From positions 793,001-857,000 of the forward strand of contig NC_012965.1 of the NCBI RefSeq assembly GCF_000027005.1: DNA of 64,000 bases, in the 5' to 3' direction. A model generated the notes under the pieces. It was not told where the DNA came from. It searched no databases and saw nothing but the letters and a program-made list of their open reading frames with translations. The stretch comes from Komagataella phaffii GS115. Taxonomy: Eukaryota > Ascomycota > Pichiomycetes > Pichiales > Pichiaceae. A program made the translations under genes and the position numbers. Shown piece after piece: positions 40,262 to 49,900 of this stretch; the stretch's first letter is position 1, and the number at the start of each line of letters is the position of its first letter.

Positions 40262-41534
40262 AAGTGTCTGCAGGTATAAGAGATGAGATTAGGGAAGTAC
40301 AGGCATTTCATGGTCGCGCTTCACATTGTATGAGTGGATTGGTTTTGAGATAGGCAAGTTATACCTCAGAATGCTAGAGAGATGGGTCATCCCAGAACGA
40401 TCAATGACATTGGAATAGGTGCTCTCTCTGTCTGTTAATTAATTGGAACGTTGCTATTAGATGGAATCGTTCAACCTACCGTGAAACTTGCTGAGAATTA
40501 ATCCGCCACGCATCCAGGACCAAATGGGCATTTTAAAGTGTACCTAAAGGTCACAAGGCTTGTTGGAATTAAGGGAAACTTGACTTTCTTATTTGATACC
40601 TGAATAAGAAAAGTCTTGATTGCACTCTCTCCTGGCTGTCTTCAACCTAGGTTGATAAGATAAGATTAGATCGCGGTACAGGCGAATTGAAAGTTACTCC
40701 AAATGGACTCTAGCAAACATTTCTAACAAGTCATTGACAGCCAATAGAGAGAAGAGGTGGATTTGGTGTAGACCCAAATGTCAAATATATATTTGCTGAA
40801 AGTTTCAACCACGGATGTGTTTGTTTGGCAATTTCTCAATGAGCAGTTCCCAATTGCTAGTCACTTATGGAATTACACTAGTACTAGTGTTTAGAGCCAA
40901 TTGCTTGAGCAACGAAAATCCTCTTGTGCTTGAAAACATACAACTGAATGCAAAGTATTTCAAAAAGGACTGAAGAAATTTAGACTTTAGTTAAAAAACC
41001 AATACTAGAATTTATAATTTCAGTCTAAGATCAGTTTGACCGCTACTGGAGTTGATACCAACATGAGAAAAGTTATAGAGGGTTTAACGTTATCAATAGT
41101 TCATATTTCATCCTCTGACTAGCATGTAAACCAGAATAATAAACTAAGATTTAATATATAAAATCATTGATGAGGTATAATTGATAAGCTGATAATGAAA
41201 TTTGCACTACGAGCATGTGTAATGTTTGTCAACCTAATGCTACCAGTTCTCAATTCGCTTTTGCGTCTTGATTAACGACCATTTAGTAAAATTGAAATCT
41301 GTTGCTAATACGATAGGTACAGGAAAACTTTTGAAGCTTTAGCAACTAGATGTTGGAATTCACAGCGATTTCTCTTCATAATTTGCAATCGTAATACAAA
41401 ATTGTGCCTAGTCCAGCTCCAACGCATTTTAAACTTTCCTAGTAACATTTAGATACCATTCTATGTTGCAAATACCATCCTTAGAAGTAAACTAGCTTGG
41501 TTATAACAGAACATATGCATCTTTTATCATAATT
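40262..41534. other. Gene-poor AT-rich region upstream of tRNA-Ala
   Basis: About 1.27 kb with no supported gene. The part next to 40261 serves the GPHR-family gene. The ten-base string TGTTGGAATT occurs at 40561 and again at 41351. This is how S. cerevisiae Ty1 LTRs begin, and tRNA upstream regions are LTR insertion targets, but the flanks of the two copies do not match each other. I therefore do not call an LTR. Confidence 0.5.
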
Positions 41535-41607
41535 GGGCGTGTGGCGTAGTTGGTAGCGCGCTCCCTTAGCATGGGAGAGGTCTTGGGTTCGATTCCCAAC
41601 TCGTCCA
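41535..41607 (+). tRNA. tRNA-Ala (anticodon AGC)
   Basis: A 73-base intronless cloverleaf. The acceptor stem GGGCGTG pairs with CTCGTCC, with the U6:U67 mismatch also present in the S. cerevisiae alanine tRNA. The D arm contains the A box (TGGCGTAGTTGG), the anticodon loop is TTAGCAT with AGC in a 5-bp stem (CTCCC/GGGAG), and the T arm is GGTTCGATTCC (B box) in a TTGGG/CCCAA stem. The discriminator base is A and CCA is not encoded. A34 would be modified to inosine to read GCU, GCC and GCA. Confidence 0.98.
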
Positions 41608-41611
41608 TTAC

Positions 41612-41617
41612 TTTTTT
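41612..41617 (+). terminator. RNA polymerase III terminator of tRNA-Ala
   Basis: A run of six T residues begins five bases after the mature tRNA end, the standard Pol III stop. Confidence 0.85.
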
Positions 41618-41711
41618 ATACTAGTATAAACTATGAAACATTATGGTTTGTACAAGTTTGTCTTTATACATCTCTATTTACTATATCCTAAGCACCTCTG
41701 GATAGAAACGC

Positions 41712-42011
41712 TCAATTTTCCTTTGTTCCTGCATCTTGTTTAACTGGAGCATCCTTCCTCTTAGGCTCATCATTGAACCCCAGATCCTCCCACGGAACTC
41801 TATCCATCAGCTCATTGTTCATCCTACAGTCCAAATATTTCTTTGCCAATTGGCGACAATTTGGAGCATTATCATTTTTTACCAATTTCAAACATTCCAT
41901 GTATTTTTTCATTGGTTCCGTGCAATCCCCAAAATGATCTAAAGGGAAAGCCCCTCTTTGAGGAGGTGTTGGATTCCAGGAAGAAAGCTTGTTTCCAGGA
42001 TTTGCAGACAT
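41712..42011 (-). CDS. COX19: Cox19, twin CX9C copper-related assembly factor of cytochrome c oxidase
   Basis: Encodes 99 residues. Cox19 works in the mitochondrial intermembrane space and cytosol with Cox11 in copper delivery to Cox1. The twin CX9C motif is exact: C30/C40 and C52/C62, giving the coiled-coil-helix fold imported by Mia40. The lead-in PTPPQRGAFPLDHFGDC and CRMNNELMDRVPWEDLG agree with S. cerevisiae Cox19 (98 residues). The C-terminus is charged and free. TOM7 starts divergently 249 bp away. Confidence 0.95.
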   Translation of the reverse strand: MSANPGNKLSSWNPTPPQRGAFPLDHFGDCTEPMKKYMECLKLVKNDNAPNCRQLAKKYLDCRMNNELMDRVPWEDLGFNDEPKRKDAPVKQDAGTKEN

Positions 42012-42260
42012 AGTACAGAGCTGTAAGGGCGACTAGTAATCTTCTAACGTAAAAGTGGATGAGTGAAGATAACTGGTCTTTATGTCAAGTGAGACTGGAA
42101 CAATTACTCTCTGGAATAGTTCGCTCTCCCGCCCAGCATTGAAACGTCCAGTGCCCGCCCGGCTACTGAAAGGCAACGAGCAAATCTCGAAAGTGAAAAA
42201 TCGTCATCGATCATCTTCCTCTTTACCAATCCCATATCAAAACACTCAAACCATTAAACT

Positions 42261-42551
42261 ATGTCAGGATTAGCTTTGTCTGAAGAATCTAAAGTATGTG
42301 AGAATCCATTGCTACTACATTATACACAAGATCGCCTACTAACCGTATTTTAGGAGAGAATCGTTAAGATCTTGGATACTACTACAACCGTTGTTCACTA
42401 TGGATGGATTCCATTTGTTCTTTACGTTGGATGGATCTCTACCCCAAACAGACCATCTTTAATCAAGTACGTTTATTTTCCGGTTTGAACTTTTAGTTTC
42501 AGTGAGTACTAACATAATTGTAGCCTTTTATCTCCTCTACCATCTGCTTAA
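42261..42551 (+). CDS. TOM7: Tom7, small subunit of the mitochondrial outer-membrane translocase (two introns)
   Basis: Exons are 42261-42293, 42354-42466 and 42524-42551. Joined, they encode 57 residues: an N-terminal MSGLALSEESK, an amphipathic stretch, one membrane segment around HYGWIPFVLYVGW (about residues 26-38), and the C-terminus NRPSLINLLSPLPSA. Tom7 modulates assembly and stability of the TOM complex. WIPFVLY, NRP and LLSPLPS match S. cerevisiae Tom7, which has 60 residues and, as I remember, no intron. Neither exon 2 nor exon 3 alone would be noticed as a gene. The reading frame is exact across both junctions; the second intron splits an Asn codon. FLX1 follows on the same strand after 249 bp. 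Confidence 0.94.
42294..42353 (+). other. TOM7 intron 1
   Basis: A 60-nt intron with donor GTATGT, branch point TACTAAC (42338-42344) and acceptor TTTTAG. It lies between codons 11 and 12. Confidence 0.93.
42467..42523 (+). other. TOM7 intron 2
   Basis: A 57-nt intron with donor GTACGT, branch point TACTAAC (42507-42513) and acceptor TTGTAG. It interrupts an Asn codon (AA/C). An earlier TTTTAG lies before the branch point and would break the frame. Confidence 0.92.
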
Positions 42552-42800
42552 GTATGAGGAACACAAGTGTTAATTGTATATAGGAATGGATCCAGTGAAT
42601 ATGAGTCTTTTATTTCGATACTTGCCGTTATCCAATCAATATTACCACGTAGACGAATCCTGCTCTTTCTTAGGCTCAGAGAATCCTTATTTTTCCCATG
42701 TCGTAGAGAGACTTGCCTCAAGGCATCTCTTTCAACCTCTTGCTTCAAATTTCTACTCCGACCCTCGCTAACACCAGAGGATCTGAAAAGTTTCCTCTTC

Positions 42801-43718
42801 ATGTTTGACCAACCCATCTTCGGTATCAAGTCCGTAGAGATTATTTCGGGACTTAATGCCGGACTTTGCTCTACCTTGGTCAATCATCCACTTGATCTGA
42901 TCAAGTTGAGATTACAATTGAATTCCCATCAAACTTCCTTATCAGGGGGTATTAGTTCCGTTGTGAAAGATATTGTTCATTTATCTACCAAAAATGGAAA
43001 ACTTGACCCTAAAGTGCTAGTCAAGGAGTTTTACAGAGGAATCACTCCAAATTTGGTTGGAAATATGGCATCTTGGGCCTTATACTTTATGTGTTATAAC
43101 GAATATAAAACGTTCTTCAGAAATCCAACGTCCTCAACGTATCTGATGAGTGGATTCTTAGCAGGATGGTCTACTTCAATCCTCACGAACCCTGTATGGG
43201 TGCTGAAGACGAGAATGGTTGCAACTCATCATTCTACCCCCGAGGGTTACAACTCGTTGTGGGAAGGTGCGTCGCAAATACTCAAGAAAGAAGGTATATC
43301 AGGATTCTGGAAGGGTCTTACACCGGCGTTATTAAACGTCTCCCAAGGGGCTCTACAGTTCACGTTATACGACACACTCAAGGACAGCCTGTATCCTGAA
43401 AACCAAAAGGTCCTTTCGACCTACCAGTACATCTATGTCAGTGGCATTTCCAAGATTATTGCTACAGTAGCATTCTATCCATTGCAAGTCTTACGCTCAA
43501 GAATGCAAGGCTTCGAATTGCTCAAAAATAGGCAGAGCATGTCTCATTTGGTGATTGAAATTATCACAAAAGAAGGCGTACCAGGACTTTATAAAGGGCT
43601 AGTCCCCAACATGATGAGGGTCCTCCCTGCCACTTGCATAACCTTAACGGTTTACGAAAACACGAAAAATCTTCTTAACGGTACATCGAATAGAAAAAAC
43701 AATATCGATAATAATTAA
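42801..43718 (+). CDS. FLX1: Mitochondrial FAD/folate-type carrier Flx1
   Basis: Encodes 305 residues. Flx1 transports FAD or flavins across the inner mitochondrial membrane and supports complex II and lipoamide dehydrogenase. It is an SLC25 protein with three repeats: NHPLDLIKLRLQL, TNPVWVLKTRM and FYPLQVLRSRMQG. The second repeat's Trp (PVWVLKTR) marks the pyrimidine/folate/FAD carrier subgroup. The ATG at 42801 gives MFDQPIFGIKSVEIISGLNAG, aligning with the Flx1 start; an upstream in-frame extension lacks an ATG. Its stop codon overlaps the stop of the converging gene by two bases. Confidence 0.88.
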   Translation: MFDQPIFGIKSVEIISGLNAGLCSTLVNHPLDLIKLRLQLNSHQTSLSGGISSVVKDIVHLSTKNGKLDPKVLVKEFYRGITPNLVGNMASWALYFMCYNEYKTFFRNPTSSTYLMSGFLAGWSTSILTNPVWVLKTRMVATHHSTPEGYNSLWEGASQILKKEGISGFWKGLTPALLNVSQGALQFTLYDTLKDSLYPENQKVLSTYQYIYVSGISKIIATVAFYPLQVLRSRMQGFELLKNRQSMSHLVIEIITKEGVPGLYKGLVPNMMRVLPATCITLTVYENTKNLLNGTSNRKNNIDNN

Positions 43719-45007
43719 ACATAAACCCTAAACCACGTTGGCATGGAAGGATACCAAACATCTGGATAGGAGACTAGAAAAGAGAGAGAAGAAGTCCTCA
43801 TTCGGGTGCCATTAGAAGCATATATCCATTTGGGCAACCTAGAGCTGTGCTGCTGCCAGCGGCTTTTGACCTTATCAGCTATTCGTTCCAGGCGACTAGC
43901 TTTAACCTTTCGCCAGGATGAGGTCAAATAGCGTTTTGATCTCTTTGAGTTAAGTTCCAGCCACTTTCCAAATTTCTTAGAGTGTTCAGGAACATCAACC
44001 AATAACCTAGATACTCCGTTTGAAAGGTCATTACTCAGTTTAACCGACTGAATCCGCAAGTCACTACCCAAATCTTCACCAACTTTAGCCCAGTACCGCC
44101 TTAGAGGTTCGTTGGACTTCCACCAGTATCTCACAGAATCAGAAGTAGAGTCAATCGTATCAACGGTTTCTTTTTGAATCCATTTACCTACTGCGATTAT
44201 TTTTGGTTGCTGATCTACGGCTTTATCCTTTAACAGGCTGAATGTATCTGAAACCGAATGAGCTAGGTGTTGACAAGCCAGCTTGCCCTTATTTCCGTAT
44301 AAGGATACCTCTTTAGCAATCTCATCGGTGGGGTGTTTCAACTGTCGTGCGACAGATATTATTTTTTGATTGATAACATCCACACCACAGTTAACATTGT
44401 CGAACTGCTCCTTTAGTATACTTAGTACTTCCTGTTTCACTGAGGCAGAATCGGTCATGGTCTGAATCAAAGTACGGGTTCTGGTCTCAACCTCAGTTTC
44501 TGTCTGAGTCTCAATTTTGGTTTCTGTCTGTGTTTTTGTTACTGTTGCTGTCTCAGTGACTTGGAATGTAAGAACCTCTGTGTAATGTACTGAATGGGTC
44601 AGCACAATAAACTCAGTCTGAGTCAACACTGGTACTTGCGAAGGTACCGAAACATCAGTCCCGACGGACTGGAACCTAATCGCTAAGGCCGCCATCAATA
44701 AAACTATGGCTGTTACACATAAACTGTGAGGCTTGGTCTTATCCCTGGGAAGATCATTCTGACTTAAAGATTTAAGCCAGCTTCGAACACGGGACTGGTA
44801 ATCATTTGCTATCTCACTGGACGGATTATCTCTGTTATCGTTTTGAGGGATTTCTTGGGGTAAAGGGAAGTTACTAGAGGGGAGACCCCGAGCATTACCA
44901 GCTCGTTCAGAGTCGGAACTCAACTTACTTTCAGTGTCTTCATCACTGAGGATCATCGACCAAGAGCCCATATCGGGCCCGCTGGAGTCTACTTCTTCGA
45001 AACTCAT
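43715..45007 (-). CDS. Unrecognised single-pass membrane protein with AIM-like motif and Thr-x repeat
   Basis: Encodes 430 residues. I do not recognise a named family. The acidic, Ser-rich N-terminal 90 residues contain S15-W16-S17-M18-I19 followed by LSDED, an Atg8-interacting-motif pattern (W-x-x-I next to acids). One membrane helix spans about 94-112 (LCVTAIVLLMAALAIRF). After it comes an alternating Thr stretch at about 151-183 (TETATVTKTQTETKIETQ and so on), predicted extended. The rest (185-400) has amphipathic helices, many basic residues and several Trp (RYWWKSNEPLRRYW). Without a signal peptide and with an acidic N-terminus, the N-terminus probably faces the cytosol and the C-terminal part a lumen. 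The layout recalls Atg39-type receptors; this is a hypothesis. Confidence 0.82.
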   Translation of the reverse strand: MSFEEVDSSGPDMGSWSMILSDEDTESKLSSDSERAGNARGLPSSNFPLPQEIPQNDNRDNPSSEIANDYQSRVRSWLKSLSQNDLPRDKTKPHSLCVTAIVLLMAALAIRFQSVGTDVSVPSQVPVLTQTEFIVLTHSVHYTEVLTFQVTETATVTKTQTETKIETQTETEVETRTRTLIQTMTDSASVKQEVLSILKEQFDNVNCGVDVINQKIISVARQLKHPTDEIAKEVSLYGNKGKLACQHLAHSVSDTFSLLKDKAVDQQPKIIAVGKWIQKETVDTIDSTSDSVRYWWKSNEPLRRYWAKVGEDLGSDLRIQSVKLSNDLSNGVSRLLVDVPEHSKKFGKWLELNSKRSKRYLTSSWRKVKASRLERIADKVKSRWQQHSSRLPKWIYASNGTRMRTSSLSFLVSYPDVWYPSMPTWFRVYV

Positions 45008-45188
45008 TAATAAATACGATACAAGGGGGGTAAATTGGTTAGTGTAGTGAGGATAAGATGATTAGATAAGGAACGAAACAGGACGTTTGAGACACAATTT
45101 CCGCGATTAGGGATGCCGAATTTTCCCTCCATTTGAATTCAAGTACTATATAGAGATTCTAATCAAGCTCAACTAGTGAAACGTGTGA

Positions 45189-46649
45189 TCACACTGATAT
45201 CCGCTTGATCTCGTGATGCACGTCAGCTAAGTTGTTAGCAAGCTCTAAATAAAGTCGAAATTCTTCTTTAAGCGTCTGAATGATTAGATCCCAACTGTTG
45301 TCAATGCCATTGCTGCTAACTTTATCAAGCTCATCAACTGCATTCTCAATTTCTTGTAGAACTGAATGATACTTCTGAATATTCTGTTGGATTTCTTTGA
45401 CTTTGTGTACGTAAAAAGTGTGAAGTATAGCACTATTGGGTGGTTCAGCTTCTTTGATGTTCAGAGTTTTATCGTTATTAGTGATCTCCTTGAGCAGAAC
45501 TGGGTTCGTCAGTTGCAAGTATAGCTTTATGACCTTTTCTACCCAGTCGTTAAATGACTCTAACACCTTGCACTTGAAAGACATTACAAAATTTAAATCA
45601 TTATGAATGGCCTGACTAACAGAAGAATATTTGTTTTCCAGGAAGTTAATGTCTCTTGGAACTGATTCAATTAGTTCTTTGTGGTTTGCTTGATCGTCTT
45701 TCAAGCTCTCTGCGATGTCCATTTGCTGCTGAATGTACTGATCAAGTTGTTCTATTTCTTTTTGATAGGCATCTGGTAGATCCGTGACTCTCGTAAGGGA
45801 TGTTATCTGTGGTTGAGAAGCATTGTTAGGGTTGTTGGGTGCTGCATTGTTGCCCAGTAAACTATTATTGTTATTACTTGAATTGAAAAGCCCACCAGCA
45901 TTACTGTTAGTATTGTTTCCAAATAGACTCCCTGTAGTTGTATTAGCGTTCGTATTATTGCTCCCAAAAAGACCTCCAGTGTTACCACTCGGATTATTTG
46001 AGCCTGAGAAACCACTTTGTGCAGGTTTATTGGCATTTCCAAACAACCCCCCTCCAGTTTGGGCATTACTATTTGCAGTATTGCTGCCTCCAAAAAGACC
46101 ACCCGATTGTGTGTTATTTGAATTGGTTCCAAATAGCCCTCCTGATTGTGTGTTACCAGAATTTCCTCCAAATAATCCTCCCTGTTGAGTGTTAGAGTTA
46201 GTGTTGGTGTTACCTCCAAAGAGTCCTTTCGATTGAGTATTACTAGCATTTCCCCCAAACAACCCTCCTGATTGATTGCTGTTGCTAGCAGTATTCCCAC
46301 CAAACAATCCTTGCGATTGAGTATTTCCCGTGTTGGTGTTGGCGCCAAATAAGCTACCTGACTGATTCGTGTTGGTATTACCAGAATTGTTTCCAAACAT
46401 ACCGCCTGTATTGGTACTACCTGAAGCGTTCGTACTGCCAAACAATCCTCCGCTATTGCCTCCAGAATTTGTACTAGCATTATTTCCAAACAAACCTCCT
46501 GTGTTATTCGTATTCGTAGCAGGCTTTGCTCCAAACAAGCCTCCAGTGTTACCAGAGGAGCTACCTCCAAAAGCCCCAACATTGCTACCTGAGGCGTTTC
46601 CAAACATACCGCCTGAATTGGCGGGGTTCTTGTTGGAATTTCCAAACAT
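45189..46649 (-). CDS. NUP49: FG nucleoporin Nup49
   Basis: Encodes 486 residues. Nup49 belongs to the Nsp1-Nup57-Nup49 channel trimer of the nuclear pore. Residues 1-265 are an Asn/Thr/Ser/Gly-rich FG region with about 20 FG units, mostly GLFG or GMFG. The C-terminal coiled coil starts at about 280 with SLTRVTDLPDAYQKEIEQLD, very close to the Nup49 sequence (ISELPPQIRQEIEQLDQYI), followed by LIESVPRDI. Length is close to S. cerevisiae Nup49 (472). The FG region's low complexity generates long spurious frames on both strands. XRN1 diverges 259 bp away, as in S. cerevisiae (YGL172W/YGL173C). Confidence 0.95.
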   Translation of the reverse strand: MFGNSNKNPANSGGMFGNASGSNVGAFGGSSSGNTGGLFGAKPATNTNNTGGLFGNNASTNSGGNSGGLFGSTNASGSTNTGGMFGNNSGNTNTNQSGSLFGANTNTGNTQSQGLFGGNTASNSNQSGGLFGGNASNTQSKGLFGGNTNTNSNTQQGGLFGGNSGNTQSGGLFGTNSNNTQSGGLFGGSNTANSNAQTGGGLFGNANKPAQSGFSGSNNPSGNTGGLFGSNNTNANTTTGSLFGNNTNSNAGGLFNSSNNNNSLLGNNAAPNNPNNASQPQITSLTRVTDLPDAYQKEIEQLDQYIQQQMDIAESLKDDQANHKELIESVPRDINFLENKYSSVSQAIHNDLNFVMSFKCKVLESFNDWVEKVIKLYLQLTNPVLLKEITNNDKTLNIKEAEPPNSAILHTFYVHKVKEIQQNIQKYHSVLQEIENAVDELDKVSSNGIDNSWDLIIQTLKEEFRLYLELANNLADVHHEIKRISV

Positions 46650-46908
46650 TTGACTTTAAGGTTTTAAAGAACGTTGTTTTGACAAGGGAAACAAAAGTTC
46701 CCACTAAATTTTTCGATGTAAGGACTTGGGAGGAGCAACTGCTTACATGAACTCCCTCTAACTTTCCTCATAAAAATCCTTCCAAGCTCGCGAGGTCCCT
46801 TCCAACTAAGTCGGGTAACTCACATACTCCCTCGCTCTTCTTCCATTTCACAGAACACACGCTCAGCTTCATTACATATTTCCACCAAGCTTTGATTGCC
46901 TTTACAAA

Positions 46909-49900
46909 ATGGGTATTCCAAAGTTTTTTCGGTACATCTCTGAGAGATGGCCGATGATATCTGAGCCAATAGAAGACAGCCAAATTGCCGAGTTTGATAA
47001 CCTGTATCTGGACATGAACTCAATTCTTCATAATTGTACACATAGTAACGATGGATCAGTTGATTTAATGAAAGAAGAAGAGATGTTCAGTGCTATTTTT
47101 GCTTACATTGAACATCTTTTCACTTTGATCAAACCTGGAAAGACGTTTTTCATGGCCATTGATGGTGTTGCTCCTAGAGCAAAGATGAACCAGCAACGAT
47201 CTAGAAGATTCAGGACGGCCATTGAGGCAGAAAAAAGTGTAGAGATAGCCCAAAAGAATGGACTCATTACTAGCAAAGACGAGAATTTTGACAGTAACTG
47301 TATCACTCCTGGAACGGAGTTTATGGCCAAGGTTACCACTAACTTGAAGTTTTTCATCCACCAGAAAATCTCTTCAGATGCAAAATGGCAGAAAGTCCAG
47401 GTTATTCTCAGTGGACATGAAGTCCCCGGAGAAGGAGAGCACAAAATTATGGACTATATTCGTTTTTTGAAGGCTCAAGAGGGGTATGATCCGAATACGA
47501 GACATTGTATTTACGGGCTGGATGCAGACTTGATCATGTTGGGATTGGTCATTCACGATCCTCATTTTGCCATCTTGAGAGAAGAGGTTGTGTTCGGAAG
47601 AGGATCCAAGGCCTCGTCAACAGATGTGTCAGAACAGCAATTCTACCTTCTACATCTCTCCTTGTTACGTGAATACCTTGCTCTTGAGTTCAAAGATTTA
47701 GAAGACCAGATAAAGTTTGATTATGACTTAGAGAGAATCTTGGACGATTTTATTTTTATCATGTATGTTATTGGAAATGATTTCTTACCCAACTTACCTG
47801 ACTTGCATATCAACAAAGGTGCCTTCCCCAGACTCTTAGCAACGATCAAAGAAACCATGATAGATTCGGATGGATATCTCCAAGAAGGAGGTGTCATCAA
47901 TATGGAACGATTCGGTCTGTGGCTTGACCACTTGTCACAATTTGAGCTTCAAAATTTTGAGCAGGTCGACGTGGATGTAGAATGGTTTAACAAGCAGCTA
48001 GAGAACATATCCCTAGATGGTGAGCGAAAGAGGGAAAGAGCTGGAAGAAAGTTGTTGCTTAGACGTCAACAGGAATTAATTTCAAAACTTAGACCATGGA
48101 TTCTCGAGTTTTATTCATCAAGAGACAATATATATTCTGCTCATGATGATGACTCCTTAATTCCAACTTTGCAATTGGACACCGAATTGATGGAAGAAGA
48201 AATCAAGTTACCCTTCATAAAGCAGTTTGCACTTGATGTTGGTTTCTTTATTGTGCACAGCAAATCTCAGAATACGTACCATGCTAAGATAGACATTGAT
48301 GGTATAAATGTCAATGAATCTGATGAAGAATTTGAAGCTCGTGTCTTGTATATCAGGAAGAAGATCAAAGAATATGAAAACTCAATTTTTGTTGAAGATG
48401 AAAACACTTTAGAGGAACAAAAGAACATTTATGATACCAAGTTCGTCAACTGGAAAAACAAATATTACAAAGAAAAGTTTGGATTTACTCTTTCTGACAC
48501 AGAGGACATTTTGAAGTTGACGGAGTCGTATATTCAGGGTCTTCAATGGGTTTTGTTCTACTATTATCGAGGAGTTCCTTCTTGGCAATGGTACTATCCT
48601 TATTACTATGCTCCTAGAATCTCTGACATCAAATTAGGGATTAAGGCTTGCCTGGAGTTTGACAAAGGTACACCGTTCAAGCCATTTGAACAATTAATGG
48701 CTGTCCTTCCTGCAAGATCAAAACAGTTAGTTCCTGCTTGTTATAGACCGTTGATGACCGATCCAAACTCTCCCATTATTGAATTTTACCCTGATGAGGT
48801 TGAAATTGACAAGAATGGAAAGACTGCCTCTTGGGAGGCTGTTGTTAAAATCAACTTTGTCGATGAAAAACGACTATTAGAGGCACTGGAACCGTATAAT
48901 AGTAAGTTGAATGCTGAAGAACGTCAAAGAAACTCTTTGGGCACGAATATCGAGTTTAGCTATCATCCTCAAGTGAATCAAGTTCATTCTTCCCCAATTC
49001 CAACAATATTCCCAGATATCACTGAGGATCACTGCTACGAAATAGTGGTCGAATTTGACAAGCTGCACTCTTCAACTTATGCTAAACCTATGAAAGGTGC
49101 CAAACAAGGTATAAATCTATTGGCTGGATTCCCAACTTTGAAGACCATTCCCTTCACTTCGCAGCTCATGTTAGCGGAATGCCATATTTTTAACCAGCCA
49201 ACAAAATCGGAATCGATGATTCTAAGTACACAGAATCCGTTTGAAGGACTCACTGTAGAGCAGTTTGCTGCTCAGAATTTGGGCCAAACAATCTATGTCA
49301 ACTGGCCTTATTTGAAAGAGGCCAAAGTTGTTGCAGTTTCTGACGGTTTGAACGTTTTTGAGCCTGGAAACAAGTCTATCCGAACGACTCGTATGGAAAG
49401 CTCTGAAGTCTCAGAATTTGCCAGTGACGTTCGCTATATCAGTGAGACGCTATTCAAGAGAAAAGGTGTTTTACTGGTGAACTACACTGAGGAAGAGTTG
49501 CAAGGAACACCTGAGCCTCGTAGATCCCCTCACAATGACGATGCGATCCAAGGAATTGTGTTTGTAAAGAAAGTGAATGGTGTTATTCGCACTAGATCGG
49601 GTGCCTATGTGAAGACATACAGTGACAAGATTGAGAAATACCCTATTAATTTGCTTGTTGACGACGTGGTTAACAAGGATCGTCGATTATTAGAAAAACC
49701 TCCTGTGCCATTAGAAGAAGAATTCCCAAAGGGTACTACTCTCATAAGTTTGGGAGCTTTTGCTTACGGAACTCCTGCTACTGTTGTTGACCACCAAAAT
49801 GACTTAATGACCGTCAGATTCGTAAACCAGCCAATTAAGCATGAATTTAACTATGGTGAGATTCAAGCACAAAGGGAGGCACACACCAATGTGTATTATC

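Noticed and set aside
42567..42800. 78-codon N-terminal extension of FLX1
   Set aside because: Lacks an ATG, begins with GTG, and precedes the Flx1-like start; the region is better read as the FLX1 promoter.
45803..46645. 280-codon alternative frame in NUP49
   Set aside because: Generated by the FG-repeat composition; the correct frame has the GLFG repeats and the Nup49 coiled coil.
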